Part shown: piece after piece, positions 45,918 through 57,518 of the stretch
Position numbering within the stretch: position 1 is the first letter of the stretch
Layout of the letters: every line of letters begins with the position of its first letter
Assembly: GCA_963854735.1 (NCBI GenBank)
Contig: OY978097.1
Span: 248,001 to 312,000 of the forward strand
DNA: 64,000 bases
Direction: 5' to 3'
DNA from: Marvania coccoides
Taxonomy: Eukaryota > Chlorophyta > Trebouxiophyceae > Chlorellales > Chlorellaceae
Position numbers and translations under genes: made by a program
Notes under the pieces: model-generated
What the model saw: only the letters and a program-made list of their open reading frames with translations
Database searches by the model: none
Told to the model about the DNA's origin: nothing

Positions 45918-47699
45918 ATGCAGGCGTCAGTGATTTTTTGCAGCTCCGGCGCTAGAACTCGAGCCGTTCAAACGCCACTGTTTCTCCAACGCACGCCAGC
46001 GCCAACGCCCCCGACCACCACACACATTTATTTGCCAGCCGTCCTGCGGGCAGAGACCCCCCGCTGCGCCGCATTCAGCAGCACTTCATCCTTTGGCGGC
46101 AGCAGTGTCGCGGCTAATAACTTCAACGATGCTTCTTCTCCTAATGAACAAGGAGCCCTGGACTGCGACACAATCGTGGCAGTCGTCACCGGCGCGCAGC
46201 AAGGCTCCGTCAGCATCATTCGGCTGAGCGGCATCGATGCTGTGGCCACTGCTGCTGCCGTTTTCCGCCCTGCTGGCTCGAAATTCACTACCACCGCCAG
46301 CTCCCCTTCCGACTGGGACCCAGAATCCCACAGAATCTACTACGGCCACGCAGTAGACCCCGCAGACGGTAGCTACCTAGATGAAGTTCTAGCGCTGGTG
46401 ATGCTGGGCCCTCGCTCTTTCACAGCTGAAGACGTGGTGGAAATCCACACCCACGGCGGCGGGGTGTGCGCCGCCAGGGTGGTTCGCGCGTGTCTCGCGG
46501 CGGGGGCGCGGCTGGCGCGCCCCGGCGAGTTTACGCTGCGGGCGTTTCTCAACGGGCGGTTGGACCTGTCACAGGCGGAGAGCGTGAGCGCGCTGGTGGA
46601 CGCGCGCACCGTGGCTGCTGCGGATGCTGCACTGGCGGGGTTGGGTGGGGGGCTGGGGCGAGAAATCCAGGCGGCGCGCATTGAATGCTTGGATTTGCTT
46701 GTCGAGATGGACGTGAGATTAGACTTCGATGAAGATTTGCCGCCCTTGGACGTGGAATCAATGGTCGCTCGCATAGTGGCGGTGGAAGCGAAGGTAGCGG
46801 CGGCGTTGGCGACCGCGAGGACGGGGCAGCTGCTGCGGTCGGGGCTGCAAGTGGCGTTGGTGGGCCGGCCGAACGTCGGGAAAAGCAGTCTGCTGAATGC
46901 GCTGAGCGGGACGGAGCGAGCCATCGTGACTGAGGTGGCTGGGACTACGCGCGACGTGGTGGAGGCGGGCTTGGTGGTGGGCGGCATCCCCATCACGCTT
47001 TTGGACACAGCAGGGCTGCGGGATGCAGAGGACAAGGTGGAAAGAATTGGCGTGGAGCGCAGCATGGCCGCAGCACGCGCAGCAGACGTGGTGGTGTTTG
47101 TGGTGGATGCGGCCGCGGGGTGGGGCGCGGAGGATGAGGCCATTTTGGACGCAGTACAAGGCAGGACGGAATCGCTGTCTCCCTTGATGTCCAGTTCGGC
47201 AAGCAGCAGCGATGGCGACCCTCAGCAAACGTCGTCACCTTTCCGCGTGCTTTCACCCCCTCCTTCGCTGCTGGTGTTGAACAAGTGCGATCTGGCTGGC
47301 AACAGTGGCCATCAAAACGGCTGCACTCCTTCTTCCGCTGCCGATGCTTCTGAAATTCCAGGTTCGGTGGTGCAATCCTTCTCTGCGGTGGTGCAAACCT
47401 CCGCCGCCACTGGTGCCGGCCTAGAGACGTTCAAAGACGCGCTGCTGGAGCTTGCGGGGGCGCAGGAGTTGGCCCCAGGGGGCGTTGCATGGGCGGTAAA
47501 CGAGCGGCAGGCTGAAGCTCTAACCCGGGCGGCTGAAGCCCTCATCAGGGTGAAATACAGCGTTGCGGGGGACCTGCCCGTGGACTTTTGGACAATAGAC
47601 CTGAGGGGGGCCGTGCTGGCCCTGGGGGAGGTCAGCGGAGAGGACGTGACCGAAGAGGTGCTGGACGCCGTTTTCAGCAGGTTTTGCATAGGGAAATGA
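45918..47699 (+). CDS. MNME: MnmE/TrmE/GTPBP3, tRNA uridine-modification GTPase, organellar
   Basis: Single exon, 593 residues. With MnmG it installs the carboxymethylaminomethyl (or related) group on U34 of organellar tRNAs. Seen: a long N-terminal extension of about 65 residues suited to organelle import, the folate-binding domain DTIVAVVTGAQQGSVSIIRL and HTHGGGVCAARVVRACLAAG, FLNGRLDLSQAESVSALVDA, the G domain with GRPNVGKSSLLNALSG, TTRDVVEAGL, DTAGLRDAEDKVERIGVERS and NKCD, and the C-terminal FCIGK with its catalytic Cys. The G domain is longer than bacterial ones because of a Ser-rich insert before NKCD. Mitochondrial or plastid, perhaps both. Confidence 0.95.
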   Translation: MQASVIFCSSGARTRAVQTPLFLQRTPAPTPPTTTHIYLPAVLRAETPRCAAFSSTSSFGGSSVAANNFNDASSPNEQGALDCDTIVAVVTGAQQGSVSIIRLSGIDAVATAAAVFRPAGSKFTTTASSPSDWDPESHRIYYGHAVDPADGSYLDEVLALVMLGPRSFTAEDVVEIHTHGGGVCAARVVRACLAAGARLARPGEFTLRAFLNGRLDLSQAESVSALVDARTVAAADAALAGLGGGLGREIQAARIECLDLLVEMDVRLDFDEDLPPLDVESMVARIVAVEAKVAAALATARTGQLLRSGLQVALVGRPNVGKSSLLNALSGTERAIVTEVAGTTRDVVEAGLVVGGIPITLLDTAGLRDAEDKVERIGVERSMAAARAADVVVFVVDAAAGWGAEDEAILDAVQGRTESLSPLMSSSASSSDGDPQQTSSPFRVLSPPPSLLVLNKCDLAGNSGHQNGCTPSSAADASEIPGSVVQSFSAVVQTSAATGAGLETFKDALLELAGAQELAPGGVAWAVNERQAEALTRAAEALIRVKYSVAGDLPVDFWTIDLRGAVLALGEVSGEDVTEEVLDAVFSRFCIGK

Positions 47700-48269
47700 A
47701 ACGGTTGAATGGTTTAATCACGTTTTGAGCGTGTGTTTTTTTTTATGCCTCGATTGATAAACTGTACTGGGTGCGGTGCGGGTAGGATCAATTTTTTTTG
47801 CGCCACAAGAGGAGTCGAATGATCCTATAAATTATATGGTGTTCGGTATTGAGGTGTTTGTAAAATTAAAAATATGGTTGCTCTTTTATGCATGTCGTCG
47901 TACAGCATTAGCTGCAGGAGCTGATTGCCGCCGGCGACGCATTGGCAGTAGCGGCAACGATGTCGGCAGCCAGGCGTACTCTCGTCGTCTGGATCTCGTG
48001 CGTGGGAAAGGAGAGTGTCAGATGAATGATGTGGTGGGCATTAATGGATCTGGTCTTGGTAGGGAGAGCTGCGGGATCATCCTGAATTGATCATGAAGAA
48101 AGATGGTATTTCTTCAAGGAGGGGGCAGATTTTTTTATTTTTTTTTGCTTTTTTGTTGAACTGAAATTGGCATTTTTTTAGTCTATAGTAATTGGAAGAA
48201 ATTAAGACTGCTGTCGCTCTCTCTTGCTCCAACGCGGCCTCATTTTTTTTTAAATTAATAAATAAATAA
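47700..48269. other. Intergenic, no gene seen
   Basis: 570 bases between MnmE and the amidohydrolase; T-rich near 48130-48180. A GC-richer stretch at 47900-48070 has no assigned function. Confidence 0.35.
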
Positions 48270-50059
48270 ATGCACGAGCCGCTCACGTTCCAAAAGCGCT
48301 GGCGAGAGCGGGCGAGCTCAGAACTCATTCTCATCAACTGCCACTTGCGGGGCAAAGATCGCCTGTCGCGGTGGATCGTCTTCATCAAGGGGAAATATAT
48401 CGACAGAATCGTCGCCCAGACCGTCGAGCTTTTCAATGAACTCAAACAAAAACCGACAGCGGTTGACTGTGGCGGCTACTTTGTGATGCCGGGACTGTGT
48501 GATGCGCATGTCCACGTCACCGCCCACACCGCAGACCTCTCAGCGATGATGGCGGTGCCCGAATCCCTGACCACAGCCCGTGCTGCAAACATCCTTCGAG
48601 GCATGCTCATGCGAGGTGAGGATTATATTATATGGGTGTAGCCCTATTGTATTAATCAGCACTTTGTGTATGCTATAACGGCATAAACATGGAGGATTTT
48701 ATTGCCTCCATTTTTATAACAACCAAATGTTTCAAATTTGTGTAGGATTCACTACGGTTCGCGATTGCGGCGGGGCTGACTGGGGGCTAGCTGAGGCGGT
48801 AGAAGAGGGCACTATTCCAGGGCCCCGACTGCTGTTCACCGGGCACGCTTTGAGCCAAACTGGCGGCCACGGAGACATGAGGTGCAAGGGGGATGACTGC
48901 TTTGCATGCGGCGCTGCGCTGCGCTCCATTGGAAGGGTGTGTGATGGGACCACGGAGGTCAGGAAAGCGGCCAGGGATGAACTCAGAAAAGGAGCGCACT
49001 GCATCAAGGTGAGAGGGAGCGAGCGAGGGAAAAGTGAAATACGGAGAGGGTTTTCAGCTCTCGAGCATGCCAGTATACTCTGATGCAAATTAATTAATTA
49101 ATTGATGATGTTTGTTTGCTTTTCTTTCTTTTTGAGTAGGTCATGGCGTCTGGGGGGGTGAGCAGCCCCACAGACCGATTAACGTCCACTCAGTTTTCGC
49201 TGGAGGAGCTCAAAGCCATCGTGGAGGAGGCAAAGGCCACAGGGACCTATGTATGCGCGCATGCATACACCGCTGAGGCCATTCGCAGGGCGGTGGAGTG
49301 TGGCGTGCGCAGCATCGAGCATGGCAACTATCTGGATGCAGCAACAGCCGAGGTAATGGCTGCTGCGGGCACGTACCTTGTGCCCACTCTAGCCACCTAC
49401 CAAGCGCTGCGGGACGCAGGAGAATCGGCGGGAATGAAGCCAGAGCTCGTCGCTAAAGTGGGAAACCTTGTTGAAGCGGGGTTGGTGAGCTTGCGAGTGG
49501 CGAAGAGCAAGGGCGTGAAAATGTGCTTCGGCACCGACCTGCTGGGCGACCTGCACGAGTGGCAGCTCAGCGAGCTGGTAAGCCAAATATAAAATGAATA
49601 CGATTCAATGTATATTTATATATTTCTTTTTGAATCTAATAAAATACTCATCTTTCCTTTTTTTTGAATCTAATAAAATTCTCATCTTTCTCTTTTTTTC
49701 AGGCGCTGCGAGCGTCTGTGCTGCCTTCCGCTGACGTCATTGCTGCCGCCACCGTCAACTGCGCGGAGTTGTTTGGGATGCAGGACTCTATCGCCAAGCT
49801 GGAGCCGGGATACCTGGCGGACATCATTGTGTGTGGCTGTGATCCTTATTACGATGCTGGCAACGTCGCTCGGGATGAGCCTTATTCTGTCATCAAAGTA
49901 TGTTTTTTTATTAATATACCACCTCTTTTCATTTGCTTTATTTATTTTATTATTTTATTATTTTATTACGTAATGGCTTGTTTTCCTCTGCAGGAAGGGG
50001 TCATCATGAAGCAGGCGTTTCCAATGCCAAGCAGCAAAGTGGAGAAAATGTCTTTATGA
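48270..50059 (+). CDS. Amidohydrolase-superfamily metal-dependent hydrolase
   Basis: Exons 48270..48615, 48746..49008, 49140..49577, 49703..49897, 49994..50059; 435 residues. TIM-barrel hydrolases with one or two metals, here of the imidazolonepropionase/prolidase-like group. Seen: the HxH metal motif CDAHVHVTAH, GFTTVRDCGGAD, KVMASGGV (the Lys is a carbamylation candidate), CAHAYTAEAIRRAVECGV and SIEHGNYLD (metal His residues), FGTDLLGDLHEWQ (catalytic Asp), and LEPGYLADIIVCGCDP, the beta-sandwich end. Substrate not inferable; peptide- or amide-cleaving activity is likely. All introns GT-AG. Confidence 0.88.
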
Positions 50060-50931
50060 ATATGTCTTCATTTTTATTTTTTATGTACTCCATTGCTGCC
50101 CTGACACCTTGACCATCAGCGCCGCCGCCGATTGAGAGGGTCCATCAAGACGGATAGATTGTTTGAAATTTTTTAATTCCTTATATATTCAGGAGAAGAG
50201 CCTCATGCGACTGCCTTCTTTTTCTCTTCTTTCTTCTTTTTCTCTCATCTTTTTAAATGGAAACGAATAAATAAAAATGCAGTTGCGCAACTGGGTGGAT
50301 TTGGGATGAATACAGTTGAAAAGGTCGGCCAGCCACGACTCCCAGCGGCTCCTTTCCTATGAATACCCCCCCACCTGTACCCCACGGCGTCAAGCCTCTC
50401 TCATTGTGATTCTCTCAACATGATACTATTTCCCTCTCTAATAGATATAACCCCGGCATTTCCCAAAAATCATTACAGACGTGCGCTACATCAAAAAAGG
50501 GTGTTGCTTTTAAAAAGAGGACCAGCACGTTAGACACTCACACAGAGACACCGGTTATAATTGCGAAAACATGGGGAAAGGATTTCGGCATTGTTGTTAA
50601 TGATTGGTTGTTGTTGGGGGCGCTCTGCGCTCTCTTTGCCCCGCTGGTACGATGGATCGATGCCCACACCACGAGCAATAAAATTGCAAAAATCACACAG
50701 AAGGGAAAGAGACACACACAGGCGCGACCAAGAGAATAGTATTTAAGAAAAGATTGATACTAGGTAGAAGGAAGAAAAATGAAAAGACGCAAGCGGCGAG
50801 GGAGGTCTTACGGAAAAACTCGCTCCGCTGCTTCGCTATGCTATTCACACACTTTTCTAAAACGCATTTTCAGTCACATCAGCATCAGCACCAGCATCCG
50901 CACCACAAGAAGAGAAGAGGGCAGCTTCTGC
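50060..50931. other. Convergent intergenic region
   Basis: 872 bases of 3' flanks of the amidohydrolase and the pyrophosphatase. Pyrimidine-rich at 50215-50250. No gene seen. Confidence 0.35.
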
Positions 50932-53657
50932 TCACTTGAACAGCGAGAAGATGATGCCATCCTTGGTGTGCGCCAGGAAGAAGGGCGCAAACACCAGCGA
51001 CTCGACGGCCATCAGCTTGATGAGAATGTTGAGGGCCGGCCCGGAGGTGTCCTTGAGCGGGTCACCCACGGTGTCACCAACCACAGCGGCCTTGTGGGCG
51101 TCGGAGCCCTTGCCGCCCAGGGAGCGGGCGTGCTCGGTGTTGCCAGCCTCAATGTACTTCTTGGCGTTGTCGTACGCGCCGCCAGAGTTGGACATGGACA
51201 CAGCCATCTGCACGCCAGACACCAGGGCGCCGGCCAGCACGCCGGACAGCGCCTGCACGCCGAAGAAGATTCCGGTGACCACGGGGGTCAGCATCACCAG
51301 GCAGCCCGGCGCAATCATCTCCGACAGCGACGCAGAGGTGGAGATCTCCACGCAGCGGCGGTAGTCGGGGCGGGCAGTGCCCTCCATGAGGCCGGGGATG
51401 GTGTTGAACTGGTTGCGCACCTCCTCCACCATGGCCAGGGCGGCCTTGCCCACCGACTTCATGGTCATGGCGGAGAACCAGAACGGCAGCATGGCGCCCA
51501 CCAGCAGGCCGGAGAACACGCGGGGGTCCAGGATAGAAGAGTCGGCGATGGTGATACCGGCGCGGGTGATGTAGGCACCGAACAGCGCCAGCGACACCAG
51601 GGCGGCGGAGCCGATGGCAAAGCCCTTTCCGATGGCGGCTGTGGTGTTTCCGGCAGCGTCCAGGGCGTCGGTGCGCTCACGGATGTCCTCTCCCATGGCC
51701 GCCATCTCGGCGATGCCTCCAGCGTTGTCAGAGATGGGGCCGTAGGCGTCAATGGCCAGGCAGGTGGACAGCGTGGCCAGCATGCCCAGGGCGGCGCAGG
51801 CGATACCGTACATGTGTCCCAGGGTGAAGCCAGTGAAGATGCAGGCGGCGATGATGAAGCAGGGGACGATGGTGGACTTGTAGCCCAGGGCCAGACCGAA
51901 GATGATGTCGGTAGCGGCGCCGGTGCGGCAGGCGTCGGCCACGTCCTGCACGGGCTGGTAGGCGTTGGAGGTGTAGTACTCGGTGACCAGGCCGATCACG
52001 AGGCCGCCCCACAGGCCGGAGGCCACGCAGAAGAAGATGTGCCTGTGAGTAGCAGGGGGAAAACCGTTGAAACGTTAATGAATGAGTCAATTTAAGGTCA
52101 TTGTATCCCTAAAAACAGGGTCTGAAAGCGCTGAAGACTGTCGAAAATATGGCATGTAGTTAACAAACGCACCAGTTCTTGACGAGCTTGGCGGGGTCGT
52201 CGGTGAAGAGGCCGCCGAACTCAGCGGGCAGGGCCACAAGGGAGATGATGTAGGCGACGGGGGTCATCACGGCGGTAGAAATAATCAGCTGGTGCTTCAG
52301 GGTGGCCTCGATCTCGGAGATGACCTTGGCGGGCTTCAGGTCGGTGGCGATGAGGGTGGTGCCGATGCACACCAGGATGCCGGCAGCAGTGATCAGCATG
52401 GGGTAGCACATGGCCACCCACAGGTGGGAGGCACCCAGGGAAGAGACGGAAGACACGACGAGCGCGGCGCACGTGGACTCGGCGAAGGAGCCGAAGAGAT
52501 CGGCGCCCATGCCGGCGATATCGCCGACGTTGTCTCCCACGTTATCAGCGATAACTGCGGGGTTGCGGGGGTCGTCCTCGGGGATGTCCTTCTCGACCTT
52601 GCCCACCAGATCGGCGCCGACGTCGGCAGCCTTGGTGTAGATACCGCCGCCAACGCGGCCGAACAGGGCGATTGAAGAGCCACCCAGGCCGTAGCCGGTG
52701 ATGGCCTCGTAGAGACCCTCCCAGTCGTCGCCATAGACCTTCTTGAACACCAGGATGAGGACGAACATCACGAGCAGGGCGTTACCGGCCAGCAGGAAGC
52801 CCATGACAGCGCCTGAACGGAAAGCGGCCATGAAGGCGGGGGCCACGCCCTTGCGGGCCTCCAGCGCGGTACGGGCGTTGGCGTAGGTGGCGATGTTCAT
52901 GCCGAGGTAGCCGGAGAGGATGGAGGTGGCGGCGCCGACGATGAAGGCGATGGTAGAGAAGGTCCCATTGAAGAGGGCGGGGGCGCGGAGAATGCCCTTG
53001 TCGTCCTCATGCCACTTGGTCTGGAAACCGTCCTCGGAGGACAGCAGCACGAAGATCACCACGGAGAACATGGCCTGCGGGGAAAAGAAGAGGAAAAAGA
53101 GGGGGTTATGTAAGGGTTAATCGGGGAAAAGAGGGGGCGGGAAAGTAAAGGAGGCTGCTGGCGCACCATGAAGACAGAGACGTATTTGTACTCGGTGAAC
53201 AGGAACGAGTTGGCTCCCTCGCGGATGGCGGCCTGCAGGTCGGCGCACTTCTCCTCGATCTGCAAACAAGGGAGGCAGAGAAATAAGATCATCTCGAGTG
53301 TTTCGAAACAAGCCCGAAACCGTGTGGGGCGAGCGATGTGGCGGCTGGCAGCGTGAAGACAAATGCCATCGAGCGCGAAATTAAGTTGGGGGAGGAGGCA
53401 AGGTTGGCCACAAACGGGGTGCCGCCATTGAAATCACAATCAAGATGACAAACAGACGAATTTACCTCCGACTCGCCGCGCTGCTCCTCCTCCAGCAAGT
53501 ATTCGCGGCCATTTTCAGCACGGATGTTGGATCCACCCACGCGGATGAACGAGACACGCCACCAGAGCCAGAGGGCGAAGATTACTCCCGAGACTGCGGC
53601 GAAGGGGATGCCGTATGTCGCCAGGCCATCGCCCGCGATGGTATGTATTCCTGCCAT
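50932..53657 (-). CDS. H+-translocating inorganic pyrophosphatase, type I (K+-dependent)
   Basis: Exons complement(53466..53657), (53167..53259), (52173..53074), (50932..52042); 765 residues, normal for plant-type V-PPase. Pumps protons into vacuoles/acidocalcisomes using pyrophosphate. Seen: an unusually short N-terminal lumenal part, [17 protein letters not shown], substrate motif [50 protein letters not shown] and [14 protein letters not shown]. The Ala after GNTT in [10 protein letters not shown] marks K+-dependent type I enzymes; type II has Lys there (known rule). Ends [21 protein letters not shown]. About 16 membrane helices expected. All introns GT-AG. Confidence 0.96.
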
Positions 53658-54425
53658 GGTTAAATAATTTGGTCAGGAAAATACGAAACTCTTCGGGTTC
53701 TTTGCGTTTGCCCCGCTGGCAGGCAGGCAGAAAGGAAAAAGAAAAAAACCGACTTCGAAAAAAACGTGTTGGGCGCACGCAGCGCGGCGGCCCATGCAGC
53801 GCTTAGCAAGGTGGCCGGGGACTGGTTTAGGGCCTTTTTTGGTGCCAGAACCGCATTGCGCCACCTTGCCGCCCTTGGCGGCGGTGTGCTGCGGCCGGCG
53901 GACTTTAAAATCCATTTGCAGCAGGCCAAGGGGCCAGACGGTAAAAGCCGTGCCCCTGCTACTTCTGCAAATTAAAAATTCCGCACAACGTACCTCTATT
54001 GCCATCAAACGGGAATTAAAATCCCCATGGTCAACGCCTTGCTCTCCCGTTGGTGGGTCGTCTTGGTCAGCGTTGCGCCCTGAAAGGACACAGCCGCTGT
54101 GATTCGCAGAAGGAGTACGATTCTGGCTGGTTGATGTTGAACTTGGCCCACCTGGCGTGCTTTGCTCGCTGCGACAGCTTTGCTGTCCAGGACATTGTTG
54201 AACCATCGCAGCTAAAACGGTTATTTAAAGATATATATTTCTGTCTGTAATGATTTAGTAGACACGTTGGCATTTCAAAAAGCGCATTTTTTCATAACAC
54301 GCCCAAGTATAAAAGGTTTGGAAATATCAAGGTTGGCGTGGGAGGAGTTTAGGCACATTTTTTGAGAGCTCTTCAAGCTTAGAGGGCGGGAGGGGCTGGA
54401 GGGCTGCGGAACAGCCATTAATATC
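53658..54425. other. Intergenic, divergent pyrophosphatase / FAS1 promoters
   Basis: 768 bases; GC-rich at about 53770-53960 with short open frames on both strands but no family motif. Probably 5' UTR and promoter DNA. Confidence 0.35.
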
Positions 54426-55310
54426 ATGGCGTGCGCAGCTCTGCCACTGCTTGTAGTCTTGTTGGTGGCCATTCAAGCGCTGGCAGCAGTAGGCAGTGAA
54501 ATTCAGCTTGAGGCGAGTCTTGCCGCTTTCAAACCTTTTCAGTGAAAGCTATAACCGCTTAAAATGGTATAATCACTCTTTTTTCAGGGCGAGCAAGACG
54601 CGGTTGTCCACCCACAGCTGCAGGCGTTAAAGCAACAGCCGTCCACTCCACCTCGTTTTGTTCCCGCAGAAATGCCTCCAGAGTTTGCACTGAATGAATT
54701 TTCATCTCTACCTACCTACTCGTTCATCGGATCCAGCTCTGGCCCGATGAGATCATCGCAGCTGGCAGCGTATGCACCGCCTGGCGACTGCAAAACTCTG
54801 GGGGAGCTGCTCGCCGCCATACCAGAAGCCTCGCGGTGGATGGAGATGATTAAACGGGCTGGACTGGAGAGCATTTTGTTGACGGATCGAAACGTCAAGG
54901 CCACGCTGCTGGTGCCAATTAATTCGGCATTCAACGCCGGCATTGACGCCCAGCCACTGAGGGTAAAAACAAAGATTGGCGAGCTCATTAACAACGACGG
55001 CACCCTTCAAACAGCCATGATTGGGTATGCAACGCTGCGTGGGTTGTGGCCTGCGAGCACGCTGCAGCAAGGAGTTCGCCTGCCCTCCTTTGCGACCCTA
55101 AACAAGGTGGATCCGCTGAAGATTGAGGTATTAGGCAGCCCCAAGGAGTTGCTCCAGCTGCAAGGTATTGGAAGCAGCTCAAAGGTTTTGCGAAGTGACT
55201 TTGCGGCGTGCGGACCGAGTGTGGTGCACCTCGTCGACCAGGTGCTGCTGCCCTTCCGTTTCGATCAGCAGCCTACTGACGCCATTTCTGGTACCCAGCT
55301 GAAAGCTTGA
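54426..55310 (+). CDS. Secreted fasciclin (FAS1) domain protein, copy A
   Basis: Exons 54426..54512 and 54588..55310; 269 residues. FAS1 domains mediate adhesion in cell walls and extracellular matrix. Seen: signal peptide (MACAALPLLVVLLVAIQALA), short linker, then one FAS1 domain with TLGELLAAIPEASRWMEMIK, ESILLTDRNVKATLLVPINS, NDGTLQTAMIGYATLRGLWP and CGPSVVHLVDQVLLPFRFDQ (the family's second conserved block). No Pro-rich region, unlike its paralogue 2.2 kb away. The intron (54513..54587) begins GAG|GCGAGT, GC-AG; the nearby GT options break frame. Confidence 0.88.
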
Positions 55311-56114
55311 GTGGGCGCTGCAGAGATCTCTGCGTTTAAAAATAATGGGCGGCATTATTGTGTCAAACACGTCATTAACATCATTCGGACGCATACTTTT
55401 GCTAGGAATAGCTTTCATTCCGTGTGGTAAAAGTTATTTTTCAGTCAATCCATTCAAAATCGAGTTTACCGGCCCGTGGTTTTGTAAACTCTCTATAAAA
55501 AATGTTGTCGTTTCATACAAATAAACATACATACATACATACTTACTTACATACATACATTACAGGGTTTAAAGTCCGCACAAAAGGGCAACTCAAGCCC
55601 CATAGCAGAATGGCACCCAATTGCAAGCAGAAATAATAAATTAATGAAAAATAATATTGAAATGGTATAAAGAAAAGAAAAAAATCAACCGCCAAAAGAA
55701 ACAGCGAATACTAAGAATAGAAAACAAAGAGAAAATGAAATATTCAAAGTATTATGTCCATCCACGGAGCGTTTCGTAACCTCCAGCGTCATGGCTGGCC
55801 TTAATGAAAGAAGCAACCTGCTTCGTTGCTGCATGGACAGGTTTGGAGGTTTGGAGGTTTTACATATGGTTGTAACGTCTACTACCAAGTTTGGTGCAAG
55901 CCGACGTGCCACTCACCCCGCCACAGTAAGGCGGAGTACCCCCTTCCATCCGTGGGATCAACCTCAGGTACTGGGGGCGTACGGATACAGCATTACGCCG
56001 ATACCGCACCGTCGCCCACAATGTAAGACTCTGGCCCCTGTCTTCCTGAGTCCCCCAGCGGCGCGACCGACATGAATAAAAGAAAGAGGAAAAAAATGGG
56101 GAAAGCAGGACTCT

Positions 56115-56138
56115 CCGGACGGCAAACGGCCCGTCCGG
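56115..56138. repeat. 8-bp perfect stem hairpin inside the candidate element
   Basis: Arms CCGGACGG and CCGTCCGG separated by 8 bases; found in the GC-rich inner part of the element. Confidence 0.8.
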
Positions 56139-56446
56139 TTTGGGGTTCGCGCTTGGGCAATGCTGGCCCGCCCAGCACCCCTCCCATCTACAGCGGTCAC
56201 TCAACCCCTGGCTAAAGGGTTTGTGGTGTACTACCCGGTGTGCTCACTGGAAATGTGGCACCCGCCATTTGTACCCGTCCGATAGAGACTACGATACCAC
56301 GGGGAAGTGAAGCATCCGACGTCGCAGTGCAGTAAACAACCAAAGTTTACGCACTGGCAGCTACAATGAGCTAACTAGTAGGGAGCGCGAACCACCGCAT
56401 GTGCAAGCATAATATATTAAATAAATCACCATATTGTAAAATTTCT

Positions 56447-57178
56447 TCATATTCGTAATCTTGACTCTCTCTCGCTCCTTGTGCTCTCTTTATTCGCCGC
56501 ATGTACGCCCTCCAGGTGCGCCCGCACCAGGGCTGCCACCTGGGTGAGGTCTGCCTCCGCCATTTCCAGCAGGCTCCTCGTCGTTGGCGCCGCTGCCAAC
56601 GCAGCTGTGCCTCCAGCGGGGTCGGCGCCGGCGCCGGCGTTGGCGTCACCGGCTGCTCCTGCACCGTGGGCAGCACCTGCTGCGCTGACCGTATGCCATG
56701 AGCTTGCTCCGCCTGCGGCGCTACCAACTGCGGCGTCTGCGGCTGCACCTGTGGCGGAGCGTCCTCCGGCGTCCTCCCGTGCTGCTCAGGGGCTGGTTCT
56801 ATGTCGGTGGGGGTGGGGCCGCTTCCGCTGCAATCGCTCACGTATCACCTTGGTCCGCTCCTCCAGGCTGGTGTCCAGGTTGAGTGAGATCTGGCTGCCA
56901 GCCCCGAGGTGGCGTTTGGCGCTCCTGATCTGCTGCCAGGTTTTGCCATCTACCTCCACAAAAATGATCCACGAGCGGCTGCTCGATGAATTGCTGGGAA
57001 GGACCTTTGTCACTCGGGCCGCCTGGACTGGGATGACCATGAGCACGCCCAAAAGGGCGTCTACAGCTGCCTGCGCTGTAACCTCCGAGCCATCTTCAAG
57101 GTCGAGGCCGGTGATGACGCATATTTCGGGGGCGGACAAATAAGAACACGAATCGGTTAAGATTGTCACCAATATCAC
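56447..57178 (-). pseudogene. Unrecognised coding-like fragment inside the element
   Basis: Three minus-strand frames are open in succession. The first (56786..57178) reads like a folded domain: WIIFVEVDGKTWQQIRSAKR then ISLNLDTSLEERTKVIRERL, vaguely like ORF1/gag-type segments that precede endonuclease-reverse transcriptase in LINE elements, from memory. Another frame near 56561 gives MAEADLTQVAALVRAHLEG. The frames do not join by a clear intron, so this may be a frameshifted remnant or an unannotated intron-containing gene. No zinc knuckle or transposase motif is visible. Confidence 0.3.
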
Positions 57179-57518
57179 TTTAGAACAACCCTGTAATGCA
57201 TGTGTGTATGTATGTAATGTATGTGTATGTATGTAACAACGCTAGATTAATAATATACAGTAGTGCCCAAGAGCTGTCATGATGACGTTTTTTTTTTTTT
57301 GTATTCAGTGCCGGCGGCATTGGTTTTTTTCTCTCTCAAGAGTCTGAGCGCTGAAGGTCGTATTGAAAAATAATTCAATTATTTTAAATTTATAGAGTCG
57401 ATTTTTTTATCTAGTTAATTTTGGTAAATTTTGAGATTTTTGGAATTCTCATCTTCCAAGACCGAGGAGATTCCTATCATCAGCCGAAATTAGAGCCTGA
57501 AATTGTTATTCTTTTCAA

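Larger units (their letters stand above)
55524..57235. mobile_element. Candidate terminal-inverted-repeat element between FAS1 paralogues
   Basis: The core spans 55558..57198. Its left end CATTACAGGGTT (55558-55569) is the exact reverse complement of the right end AACCCTGTAATG (57187-57198), and TAAAGT follows inward on both sides at slightly different spacing. Outside each core lie inverted tetranucleotide runs, CATA to the left (55524-55560) and TATG to the right (57199-57235). Inside, DNA is GC-richer than other intergenic regions, with open minus-strand frames. No target-site duplication could be separated from the tetranucleotide runs. No transposase was recognised. Alternative: simple repeats that invert by chance around an old coding fragment. 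Confidence 0.45.

Noticed and set aside
50779..52095. Plus-strand open frame of about 438 codons opposite the H+-PPase
   Set aside because: Antisense shadow, Gly/His/Gln/Asp-rich composition, no family motif.
53660..54206. Several overlapping frames upstream of the pyrophosphatase
   Set aside because: Different frames on both strands without homology; more likely promoter and 5' UTR.
55553..57205. Target-site duplication for the candidate element
   Set aside because: Flanks outside the inverted ends are mirrored tetranucleotide runs, so a direct duplication could not be separated from repeat sequence.
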